Source: Nitrososphaerales archaeon (GTDB lineage Archaea; Thermoproteota; Nitrososphaeria; Nitrososphaerales; JACPRH01). Taken from it: DNA of 40,183 bases. The notes below the pieces were generated by a model, which was not told the origin of the DNA, did no database searches, and was given only the letters and a program-made list of their open reading frames with translations. Below, in pieces: positions 29,017 to 37,587 of the stretch; position 1 is the first letter of the stretch; each line of letters begins with the position of its first letter. Made by a program: the position numbers and the translations under genes. The stretch covers positions 1 to 40,183 of the forward strand of contig JASLOE010000005.1 of the NCBI GenBank assembly GCA_030745655.1. The letters are read 5' to 3'.

Positions 29017-29784
29017 TTATTTTTTTATTTCGTTTAGGAATCGTTTCAAGCCTTTCTCAACATCATTATTGAAATCTAGTTTAATCATCTGAAAATATTG
29101 TAGAAGAAGTTTGACTGGAAGATTCAGTCTGATTGATGCATGACGAGCTATTTCGTCAAGACTTTCTTCTCTATACTTAACGGCTTTGGAGAGCAGTTCA
29201 ACTGCTTTTCTTATCCTTTCCGGTTCTTTTTGAGTGATATTTGAGTTGGCTACTGTTACTGCAAATACAGCTGGAGTATGCGTTAGATTCCACCATTCTT
29301 CACCTATGTCATAGATAGTTCTATAACCATTAATCGTTGACATTAAAGCATCATCCCCTATTGTTAGAGCGAAGGGAGCTTCACTTAGGAGGTCTTTAGC
29401 ATCTGCCCCTATATTAGTAACAAAATTTACATTGATGCCTTTTCTTTCAAGAATGATCTTAAGCATCATGATTGATGTTTCTGTATGGTTTGTTACCGCG
29501 ATTGTGTCACCGTTTTGTATGGAAGTTTCACCATCAGAGACTACGATAGAACTTAGTGATGGACCGACACTATGTACAGATAGGGCTGGCACCACCTTCA
29601 ACTCTCGTTCATGAGCGATTAGACTGGCAGACGCCACAGGAGCAATATCTAGTTCTCCAGAAATTACCTTCAGCATCAACTCTTTCGGTGTCGCTGAAAT
29701 TATCTTCACATCCTCAAACTTGTTCTTCTCAAAGTAGTAGAATGCAGAGTCGCTATGGCTGAAAGATATTCTACCTATTCGAAT
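29017..29784 (-). CDS. mqnA: Chorismate dehydratase MqnA (5' extended beyond the supplied ORF; start codon unresolved)
   Basis: Supplied ORF starts at GTG 29709, but the same frame continues upstream as (M)RIGRISFSHSDSAFYYFEKNKFED, the conserved MqnA N-terminus, beginning at ATT 29784..29782. Confidence 0.82.
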   Translation of the reverse strand: MRIGRISFSHSDSAFYYFEKNKFEDVKIISATPKELMLKVISGELDIAPVASASLIAHERELKVVPALSVHSVGPSLSSIVVSDGETSIQNGDTIAVTNHTETSIMMLKIILERKGINVNFVTNIGADAKDLLSEAPFALTIGDDALMSTINGYRTIYDIGEEWWNLTHTPAVFAVTVANSNITQKEPERIRKAVELLSKAVKYREESLDEIARHASIRLNLPVKLLLQYFQMIKLDFNNDVEKGLKRFLNEIKK

Positions 29785-29798
29785 CGTTTTAGCATCAC

Positions 29799-30926
29799 CT
29801 ACAGATAATTTAGAACATTATACAATGTATCCCTTTCCGCGGGAATCCTGCCTATCTCTTTTGCAATATGAACAATAGATTCTTTAGTAGCTATCTCATT
29901 TCTACCTGTAGATCTGTAAACTTTTTCATTTAGGGCTGTCCCTACAAGATCATTTCCTCCATAGGTTAAAACAATCTGAGCTACTTTTTTACCCAGTGCA
30001 ACCCAATATATTGCAATATTGTTGATACTACCTGCTAGAAGAAGTCTCGAAGTTGCATAAACTCTTAGATCATCAAATACTGAAGAAGGACCATTAACTC
30101 TTCCCGAAATTAAAAGTTCAGTATTTTCTGGACTATATTTTAATGGAATAAAGGATAAAAACCCTGACGTTCGTTTCTGCAATTCTCTAATCTTCAAAAT
30201 ATGATCTACTCTATGCTCAGTCTTTTCAACATGACCATAAAGCATTGTGGAGTTGCCTCGAATTCCTTGTTTGTGGGCTATTTCCGCTGCATTAAGCCAT
30301 TCTTCACCACTACACTTAGAGGCAGCTGCAACAATCTTTCTTATTTCAGGGTTAAAGATTTCTGCGCCTCCACCTGCATTAGCATCTATCCCTGCATCCT
30401 TAAACCGTGAGAAAACTTCAGTAATTGAGTTATTAGTTAACTTAGATATGAAGATAATTTCAATCATTGTTAACGCCTTTACAGTTACATTAGGCCACTT
30501 AGTTTTGATACCTCTGAAGATATTCTCGTAGAACTCGATCTGAAGGTCAGGATTAAGTCCACCGACTATATGAATCTCGGTGGCTCCATTATTGACTGCT
30601 TTCTTTACGCGCTCCAATACTTGAGGAACTGAGAGAGTATACCCTCCGCTTACTTTCTTTCCTTTCTTGTAAGGTCTATAAAATGCGCATATGGAACATT
30701 TCGCCACACATATATTCGAGTAATTCAGATTATAGCTTGATACAAAAGTAACTTTGTCACCAACAAGTTTCTTCCTGACATTATCAGCCACTAATCCCAG
30801 TAGGTGAATGTCATCAATATTCATTAAAGAGACCCCATCGTTGAAATCAAGTTCTTCACCATGAATTGCTTTTTCAAGTGCCTTGGAAGCAGATGAATCA
30901 GCTATAATGGTCTCTAAAGTTCGCAA
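29799..30926 (-). CDS. mqnE: Aminofutalosine synthase MqnE (radical SAM)
   Basis: CVAKCSICAFYRP; GATEIHIVGGLNPDL; NAGGGAEIFNPEIRK; NSTMLYGHVEKTEHRVDHILKIRELQ. Confidence 0.88.
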   Translation of the reverse strand: MRTLETIIADSSASKALEKAIHGEELDFNDGVSLMNIDDIHLLGLVADNVRKKLVGDKVTFVSSYNLNYSNICVAKCSICAFYRPYKKGKKVSGGYTLSVPQVLERVKKAVNNGATEIHIVGGLNPDLQIEFYENIFRGIKTKWPNVTVKALTMIEIIFISKLTNNSITEVFSRFKDAGIDANAGGGAEIFNPEIRKIVAAASKCSGEEWLNAAEIAHKQGIRGNSTMLYGHVEKTEHRVDHILKIRELQKRTSGFLSFIPLKYSPENTELLISGRVNGPSSVFDDLRVYATSRLLLAGSINNIAIYWVALGKKVAQIVLTYGGNDLVGTALNEKVYRSTGRNEIATKESIVHIAKEIGRIPAERDTLYNVLNYL

Positions 30927-30985
30927 TCTCTTAAATACAAAAATAGTGCATTATATTTCCTTTACTCCCAAGAGATTGAGGATCT

Positions 30986-32116
30986 ATGGTTATTGACACA
31001 AAAATGCTTGGTCTATTACTCCGTGACTCTGACATTTACAGTATTCTTGAAAAGGCTCTTCACGGTGACAGACTCGGATTTAAAGACATAAATTATCTAA
31101 TGAAATCTCAGGATACTCATCTCATCGGCTTAGTTGCTGATAGAATCAGAAAGGAAATAGTAGGAGATACAGTCACATTTATTCCAAACCAGATTCTGAA
31201 CTACACGAATATCTGTACTGTACGATGTGATTTCTGCGCATTTTATAGGAATAGTGGTGATAAAGATAGTTATACGTTGAATCCTAGTCAAGTGATTGAT
31301 AGAGCTGTTAAGGCCTGGTCCCAATATAATACTAAACAGGTTTTAATTCAGGGTGGAGTGAATCCTGAGATTTCTATTGAATATTACGAAGAGATTTTTC
31401 ATGGCATCAAAGAGAAGACTAAAAATTTAGCTATTCATGGATTAAGCACTTCAGAGATAGAGTTTATCTCAAAGAAAGAAAGGATAAGTATTAAGGAGGT
31501 ACTTCAACGCTTGCAAAATTCTGGGCTAGATTCTATCCCAGGTGCAGGTGGAGAAATTCTTGTAGATAGAATTAGGAAGAAGATTGGGCGGCGCCTTTCA
31601 TCTGTTAATGGATGGTTGCGAGTTATGGAAGAGGCACACAAGCTAAACATCCCTACTTCAGCCACTATGATGTATGGACATATCGAAAGCGAGACTGATA
31701 GGGCTAAACACCTTCTCACGATAAGGGAGTTACAGAAGAAGACTGGAGGATTTATGGCATTTATAGGCTGGAATTTTGAGTCTGGGTCCACTAAGCTAGA
31801 GCAAGACGGATTAGTCACCCATTCTTTGGGAGGAATGGAGCTTCTTAGAATAGTTGCAGCTGCTAGAATAGTGTTCAGAGAACTTATCCGGAATATCCAG
31901 TCATCATGGCTGACTAACAGCATTTCGATGGCACAGGTAGCATTAATTAATGGTGCCAATGACTGGGGAGGTACACTTTATGATGAAGAAGTGATACCGG
32001 CTACTGGGAAACAAGTTAGAGATATAAAGGCTCAGGAAATAGTACATTCAGTCAAAAATATGAATAGACCGATTGCTGAAAGAGATAATTTTTACAAGAT
32101 ATTACGGTACCTATAA
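30986..32116 (+). CDS. mqnC: Cyclic dehypoxanthinyl futalosine synthase MqnC (radical SAM)
   Basis: CTVRCDFCAFYRN; VLIQGGVNPEISIEYYEEIF; IHGLSTSEI; SIPGAGGEILVDRIRKKI; TSATMMYGHIES. Confidence 0.88.
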   Translation: MVIDTKMLGLLLRDSDIYSILEKALHGDRLGFKDINYLMKSQDTHLIGLVADRIRKEIVGDTVTFIPNQILNYTNICTVRCDFCAFYRNSGDKDSYTLNPSQVIDRAVKAWSQYNTKQVLIQGGVNPEISIEYYEEIFHGIKEKTKNLAIHGLSTSEIEFISKKERISIKEVLQRLQNSGLDSIPGAGGEILVDRIRKKIGRRLSSVNGWLRVMEEAHKLNIPTSATMMYGHIESETDRAKHLLTIRELQKKTGGFMAFIGWNFESGSTKLEQDGLVTHSLGGMELLRIVAAARIVFRELIRNIQSSWLTNSISMAQVALINGANDWGGTLYDEEVIPATGKQVRDIKAQEIVHSVKNMNRPIAERDNFYKILRYL

Positions 32117-32358
32117 CTCTAAAATAAGATAATACTACTTCTGCATAACAGATTACATGTGAATGAATACACTACAACCACTCGATTATATCCCAACAGA
32201 GTAAGAAATGATTACGATCGACTATTTCCTTCCATGGTTAGTACAAAAAGAATCGTTTGGCTGTTTTTTTTATTCATAATATTGGCAATATATTGAGACA
32301 AATGGGCATAACATCTGAGATGTTTGGAATTAAAGATGAGATATGATGACATAATTTT

Positions 32359-32512
32359 ATGAATTTAGTTAATTTTTCATCTGGTGATAAAGTTATGTAT
32401 AAAGGTATGACTGGTGTTTATTGATTCAGTAGAATATGAACACATAAAAATCAAACTAGGAGATAATTTGTATATAGTTGTTAATACAGAGGACGTAGAA
32501 TTAATTGAATAA
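32359..32512 (+). pseudogene. Small SH3/KOW-like protein with a +1-nt frame break
   Basis: Frame 1: MNLVNFSSGDKVMYKGMTGVY*; shifted frame: ..FIDSVEYEHIKIKLGDNLYIVVNTEDVELIE*; removing one T at GGTGTTTATT gives a continuous ...GDKVMYKGMTGVIDSVEYEHIKIKLGDNLYIVVNTEDVELIE. Confidence 0.55.
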
Positions 32513-32531
32513 ATTTTGAGCTTTATCCGAA

Positions 32532-33095
32532 TTATTGAATAACGTTTAATTTTGTTTTTGAATGACCGGGTAGGTCATTTTCAACAAAATTCTCCCCGCT
32601 TATTGTAATCTTTGCAGTCTGTGGTAAATCACCTGATTCAAGCCATCCTGTGAAGATTTTTATTTCTTGGAAAAGCCGTTCAATTTGTAAGGGTTTTTTT
32701 GCGTTGACTTCGTCGTAGCAAGAAACAATATGTCCCATGTGTACATTTTGAATCCCCAAATATTTGGTTACGTAATATAAGAAGAAGGTCACTGCCTCTT
32801 GGTGAGTTTGTGGTGATTTCTTAGCATAGAGCTCACTAAGAGAAGGGCTATGTTCATCACCCTCTAGGTTAATGGGGATTGGTTTTTGGTCAACGTGTTT
32901 TTTCATCATGGTTTCCTGCCTAACATTTTTTGAATCTTTTTGAAGAAACTTTTTCTTAGAAGCTTTTACTGTAACTGATTCATTTACGAATTTCTTTCCA
33001 TACTTATCAAGAAGCTTTATGATAAAATCTTCGCTTCCTTCTACTTCAATAATTCCTTCATTCATATTGATTTTTGCTTTTGCGGCTTCAACCAT
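32532..33095 (-). CDS. Hypothetical archaeal protein with possible C-terminal winged-helix-like region
   Basis: Likely start MVEAAKAKINMNEGIIEVEGSEDFIIKLLDKYG; C-terminal THQEAVTFFLYYVTKYLGIQNVHMGHIVSCYDEVN...ITISGENFVENDLPG. Confidence 0.6.
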   Translation of the reverse strand: MVEAAKAKINMNEGIIEVEGSEDFIIKLLDKYGKKFVNESVTVKASKKKFLQKDSKNVRQETMMKKHVDQKPIPINLEGDEHSPSLSELYAKKSPQTHQEAVTFFLYYVTKYLGIQNVHMGHIVSCYDEVNAKKPLQIERLFQEIKIFTGWLESGDLPQTAKITISGENFVENDLPGHSKTKLNVIQ

Positions 33096-33233
33096 TTCAT
33101 TTAGTTTTTGTGTAATTGAGTATATATGGATTTTTGAATTTAAAAATAATTGTTTTTTTATTATTTTCTTATTCACACCTAAGAATAAGAGAACTTATTA
33201 GTTTCTAGGGGCCAATCTTGAATTTGTTGTAAT

Positions 33234-33356
33234 ATGGTCGTTGGTTATTGTCGTGATTGTAAGAGATTTGTGCCTGATGCAGATTGTGATGGAGGATTGT
33301 GTCCATATTGTGAAGGAGAAAATGTTTCATGCAATCTCCAGAAGAATGATGAATAA
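33234..33356 (+). CDS. 40-aa Cys-rich zinc-ribbon-like microprotein
   Basis: MVVGYCRDCKRFVPDADCDGGLCPYCEGENVSCNLQKNDE: CxxC...CxxxxCxxC spacing; below the length cutoff of the supplied ORF track. Confidence 0.6.
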   Translation: MVVGYCRDCKRFVPDADCDGGLCPYCEGENVSCNLQKNDE

Positions 33357-33358
33357 GA

Positions 33359-34111
33359 CTAGGTGAATGTGCCGGTTAATACCAAAGATAAGAGTACTTC
33401 GCCTATCAGGTAAGGTATGACTGCAGCTACTATTCCTATCCCGACCATTTCAAGGCCGGATACAATCCAATGTCTGTCTGTAAATGTGGTCTTCCAGCAT
33501 CCAATAATAAATAGGGACAAATATGTTAAGATGGCAGAGATTATCAGACTGTTTAGTGGTGTCGGTATTAGAAAGAATGGAAGTATGGGGATCATACCTC
33601 CAGCTAAGAATGCAGTTAACATAATCAAACCTATTTTGAATGGTGGTTCAAACCTTTTTTCAATAAGCCCCAATTCTTCTTTCATCATTACGTCAAGCCA
33701 AACTTCCTCATCACTAGTAATTCGATTCACAATCATGTTAATTTCTTCATCATTAAAAGATGCTTTATTCCGATACATAATTCTGATCTCTTCTTTTTCC
33801 ACCTCTGGTACTTGCTCAATTTCTATTTTCTCTCTACTGATCTCACTCCTATGATGCTCTATCTCAGATTTGGATGAGATGTATGCCCCTATACCCATAG
33901 ATATAGCGCCAGCGATAACTCCTGAAATCCCTACTGCAATGATGTGGTTTTGTGCAAAAGATCCGCCGGTTACTCCAGCGAGAAGAGCAAGTAATGAAAT
34001 TGAACCATCATTAAAACCAAACACTATTTCACGTACATTGGTTCGTTTATGCCACTGTTCAGCTTCTTCAATATTCTTCCTTGCATTTTCAAGAATTTTT
34101 TTGTGGTCCAC
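33359..34111 (-). CDS. VIT1/CCC1-family transporter
   Basis: REIVFGFNDGSISLLALLAGVTGGS; GAISMGIGAYISSKSE; several TM helices. Confidence 0.92.
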   Translation of the reverse strand: MDHKKILENARKNIEEAEQWHKRTNVREIVFGFNDGSISLLALLAGVTGGSFAQNHIIAVGISGVIAGAISMGIGAYISSKSEIEHHRSEISREKIEIEQVPEVEKEEIRIMYRNKASFNDEEINMIVNRITSDEEVWLDVMMKEELGLIEKRFEPPFKIGLIMLTAFLAGGMIPILPFFLIPTPLNSLIISAILTYLSLFIIGCWKTTFTDRHWIVSGLEMVGIGIVAAVIPYLIGEVLLSLVLTGTFT

Positions 34112-34261
34112 TTTGATTATTTCACTGGTGATTACTATTTGGGGGGATACTAAGTTTTGATAAATCTTTCCAGTAGATGCTTGACGTCTTGTTAGATTCT
34201 ATTCTAAATAGAAATGGTTTTATTGTACTTGAATTTAGCTCAGGAATAGGAAAGAGCAATA

Positions 34262-34333
34262 ATGGACAGAGACATCTTTACAACCTGCACATATTTTGCT
34301 TGTTGTCTATGCTGTAGTCTGGTCCAGCCTTAA
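34262..34333 (+). CDS. Cysteine-rich upstream ORF (candidate leader peptide) preceding the cysteine synthase gene
   Basis: ATG GAC AGA GAC ATC TTT ACA ACC TGC ACA TAT TTT GCT TGT TGT CTA TGC TGT AGT CTG GTC CAG CCT TAA = MDRDIFTTCTYFACCLCCSLVQP; ends 24 nt before the downstream start; purine-rich AGGAATAGG upstream. Confidence 0.6.
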   Translation: MDRDIFTTCTYFACCLCCSLVQP

Positions 34334-34357
34334 CCTGTTTAAGAAACTCTTTCTTCG

Positions 34358-35395
34358 GTGGTTATCTTGGCTGTGCAAACTAATCCATTCCATAGAATAT
34401 TCGACAAAATAGGGCATACACCCCTAATTCCCCTAAAAAAAGTGGGTTCCCGAGGGATGAAACTGTATGCTAAACTTGAATGGGCCAACCCATTTGGTTC
34501 GGTTAAGGATAGGCCAGCTTGGTGGATGATTCAAGAAGGCGAACGACAAGGTATTCTCAAGAAAGGTGAAAGCATCATTATTGAACCGACATCAGGAAAT
34601 ACTGGAGTAGCCTTGGCAGGGATGTGTCAAGCTCTCGGATACAAAGCTGAAATGGTAGTCCCAAAAAGAGTAAGTTCAGAAACTAAAGGCATTATGAAAG
34701 CAATGGGTGTGAAGATGCTTGAAACAGATGATGATTTATGTCCCAGAGTAGGTCCAGGAACTGACCAAGCAATAGCGTTAGCTGAAGCGATAGTGAAAGG
34801 TAATCCTAAGAAATATTGTATGCCAAATCAATATAAGAATGAAGCTAATTTTCAAGCTCATTACGAGACTACCGGCCCAGAATTATGGGAAGAAACAGAA
34901 GGTAAGATAACACATTTCATAACAGGCATAGGAACCGGTGGAACTATAACCGGAGTTTCATCCTACCTAAAAGAGAAGAATCCAGCGATTAAGGTTACTG
35001 CGGTACAACCACAAAAAGACCATCATTTACAAGGATTGAGAAATATTGAGGAGTCACAGATGCCTGATGTACTTAAACGACGCGTAGAAGTTATTGATGA
35101 TTGGAGGACTATCTCTGATGAAGATGCATTCAACACATTGGCAGAAGCTGGAAGAATGGAGAACCTGTTTTTGGGTCCTTCATCAGGAGCTACTCTCCGT
35201 GCTGCTCTAGATCTTAGCGATAATGTGAAGGATGGTGTTGGAATAGTAATTTTCGGTGATAGTGGTCATAAATATTGGAGTGTATATAATCAGTTTAACG
35301 TGTTTACAAAAGATGAATTTGATAAGCTCAAAGTTGGAGCAAGATATAATGCTGAACCTTTATTCCTAGAGAATAAGATACCTCCAAATAAATAA
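34358..35395 (+). CDS. Cysteine synthase family (PLP fold II; O-acetylserine or O-phosphoserine sulfhydrylase)
   Basis: IGHTPLIPL; NPFGSVKDRPAWWMI; EPTSGNTGVALAGM; GIGTGGTITGVSSYLKE; GPSSGATLRAA. Confidence 0.93.
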   Translation: MVILAVQTNPFHRIFDKIGHTPLIPLKKVGSRGMKLYAKLEWANPFGSVKDRPAWWMIQEGERQGILKKGESIIIEPTSGNTGVALAGMCQALGYKAEMVVPKRVSSETKGIMKAMGVKMLETDDDLCPRVGPGTDQAIALAEAIVKGNPKKYCMPNQYKNEANFQAHYETTGPELWEETEGKITHFITGIGTGGTITGVSSYLKEKNPAIKVTAVQPQKDHHLQGLRNIEESQMPDVLKRRVEVIDDWRTISDEDAFNTLAEAGRMENLFLGPSSGATLRAALDLSDNVKDGVGIVIFGDSGHKYWSVYNQFNVFTKDEFDKLKVGARYNAEPLFLENKIPPNK

Positions 35396-35529
35396 TTTAG
35401 ACCCATTTTTTTATACAACGATTAATGTTCTATCTGTTGAATATTATTTGATTTATAAACAATACAGCCAGATTTATAACGCTGTTTTTTGTCAAAATAA
35501 ATATTGAGTATTAGAGATTGTGAGATGAG

Positions 35530-36669
35530 ATGGCACTAGATAAGAAAGCAGTATTGGAAGCTTTGAAACCAGTTATGGACCCGGAGCTTAAAATGAGTAT
35601 AATGGATCTTGGCATGGTTAAGGAGGTAAGAGTAGAAAATGATGATGTTTATGTGAAAATTGCTCTTACAGCTGAGGGTTGTCCACTTGTAGATAAGATA
35701 AGAACAGATGTATCTGCTGCTTTGAGGAATGCTTCTTCTGTAAAGATTGAATTTGAAACTATGAGTAAGGAAGAACTAGAAGTAGTGAGAGCGAAAATTC
35801 AAAAAAAATCTTCAGTTGAAAATAAAGTACCTGTAAGTAATCAACAACCTGTAACAGGTATAACTAAAATGTCAAAGGCGGGTATTCGAAACATTATAGC
35901 GATAGCTTCTGGGAAAGGGGGTGTAGGAAAGTCATTTGCTACAGCTATCCTTGCTACCGAAATTGTAAAACGTGGTTATCATGTAGGGATTCTTGACGCG
36001 GATATTACTGGTCCAAGCATGGCCAAAGTGTTTGGGTTAACTGAACGAGTTACTGGAAGTCCGACAGGTATTCTTCCAGCTCAAACCAAGCTAGGAATAA
36101 AGGTAATTTCTATGAACCTTGTACTGGAAAAACCAGATGATGCTGTTGTTTGGAGAGGACCAATCTTGAATCAGGTGATAAGACAGATGTATTCTGATGT
36201 AGATTGGGGAGACCTCCATTTCTTACTTGTAGATTTACCACCTGGAACTAGTGATTCACCTCTAACAGTTTATCAATCTATGCCTGTGAATGGTTCAGTG
36301 ATAATAACAACTCCCCAAGATTTAGCTTTAATGATAGTCAAGAAAGCTATTCGTATGGCCACAACTATGAAAATTCCAATACTTGGGCTTGTTGAGAATA
36401 TGAGTTATTTTAATTGTCCAAGTTGTAATGAACATTTATCAATATTTGGACGATCTAAAGGTGAAGAAAACTCAAAAGAAATCGGGATACCATTCTTGGG
36501 AGTAATACCTCTTGATCCAGAGATACCGAAACTTTCAGATCTTGGGCATATAGAAGATTACAGCAATCCAGATATTGTTTCGTTAGTTGATAAGATACTA
36601 GAAAATCTCAAGAATCCGCCAAAGGAACAGACAAAAACAGTGGCATCGAAAAAGAAGATTGAAAAATAG
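35530..36669 (+). CDS. Mrp/NBP35-type P-loop Fe-S carrier with N-terminal MIP18 (DUF59) domain
   Basis: MDPELKMSIMDLGMVKEV; ASGKGGVGKSFATAIL; DLPPGTSDSPLTVYQ; ENMSYFNCPSC. Confidence 0.95.
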   Translation: MALDKKAVLEALKPVMDPELKMSIMDLGMVKEVRVENDDVYVKIALTAEGCPLVDKIRTDVSAALRNASSVKIEFETMSKEELEVVRAKIQKKSSVENKVPVSNQQPVTGITKMSKAGIRNIIAIASGKGGVGKSFATAILATEIVKRGYHVGILDADITGPSMAKVFGLTERVTGSPTGILPAQTKLGIKVISMNLVLEKPDDAVVWRGPILNQVIRQMYSDVDWGDLHFLLVDLPPGTSDSPLTVYQSMPVNGSVIITTPQDLALMIVKKAIRMATTMKIPILGLVENMSYFNCPSCNEHLSIFGRSKGEENSKEIGIPFLGVIPLDPEIPKLSDLGHIEDYSNPDIVSLVDKILENLKNPPKEQTKTVASKKKIEK

Positions 36670-36686
36670 AGAAGATTTTCGATAGA

Positions 36687-37547
36687 TTACTCGAACTTCA
36701 TCATTATGCTTGGGATCTCATCAATTACGTCAGAAGCGAGTAGGTGGAATCCCTTTGTTTCCGCTACTTTTTCACCAGCTAGCCCATTGAAGAATGCCCC
36801 TAAAGTTGCTGCTTCGAATGCGTCTAACCCTTTTGCGAGCAAACCAGCTACTATGCCTGAAAGGATATCACCTGTACCCCCAGCAGTCATTGCGGGAGAT
36901 CCAGTTTTATTCAAAATCACTTTAGTTCCATCAGAGATTATATCAACTCTACTTTTAAGAAGTATCGTTATGTCGTTCTTCGCAGCCATTTTTTTGACTG
37001 CATCAATTCTTTCATCTAAAGATATATTTAAGTCAATTTCAAATAGACGTTTAAATTCACCGATATGCGGAGTAATTACAGCATTTTTACCCTGAATTTT
37101 ATTTACAATATCGGTTCTTAATGCATCTGCATCGAGTACTACTTTTACTCTGTTAGAAGATAGTTCTTGAACAAGTTTACACGACCCATCAGTTCTTTGA
37201 ATTCCGAGTCCAGGTCCTAAAACAATGGAATCAACTTTAGGAAGCCACCTCAAAAGTTTGTTTACTGAACCTGGTGTGAGTTTAACATCAGGCCTTGGGA
37301 TCACTATAATGTTGGGTGAAAGTGCTCTAACTGCTGTTGTTATTGTCTGTGGAACACATAGGTATAGAAGATCTACTCCACATCGTAAAGCTGAAGATGC
37401 AGTAAGAAAAGGTGCTCCATGGTATAGCCTTCCACCTCCAATAACTGCTACTGATCCATTTTCACCTTTTCTTGAATCGGGGTTACGAGGTTTTAGGATA
37501 GATTTCACATATTTCTCTGAGACTTCGGAGATTTCGCCCATTTGCAC
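36687..37547 (-). CDS. nnrD: ADP-dependent NAD(P)H-hydrate dehydratase
   Basis: ENGSVAVIGGGRLYHGAPFLTASSALRCGVDLLYL; VLDADAL; TPHIGEFKRLF; GSPAMTAGGTGDILSGIVAGLLAKG. Confidence 0.93.
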   Translation of the reverse strand: MQMGEISEVSEKYVKSILKPRNPDSRKGENGSVAVIGGGRLYHGAPFLTASSALRCGVDLLYLCVPQTITTAVRALSPNIIVIPRPDVKLTPGSVNKLLRWLPKVDSIVLGPGLGIQRTDGSCKLVQELSSNRVKVVLDADALRTDIVNKIQGKNAVITPHIGEFKRLFEIDLNISLDERIDAVKKMAAKNDITILLKSRVDIISDGTKVILNKTGSPAMTAGGTGDILSGIVAGLLAKGLDAFEAATLGAFFNGLAGEKVAETKGFHLLASDVIDEIPSIMMKFE

Positions 37548-37587
37548 TACATGTTTACCAAGTATATGTTATAAATAAATGTGCGAA

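Noticed and set aside
32276-32293. ATATTG-G-CAATAT inverted repeat
   Set aside because: Short AT-rich palindrome, expected by chance and inside the possible small TM ORF
32342-32350. ATGATGA resembling a C box of a C/D guide RNA
   Set aside because: No matching D/D' CUGA boxes at suitable spacing
33417-33854. 145-aa ORF opposite the VIT1-family gene
   Set aside because: Antisense shadow of a clear membrane transporter
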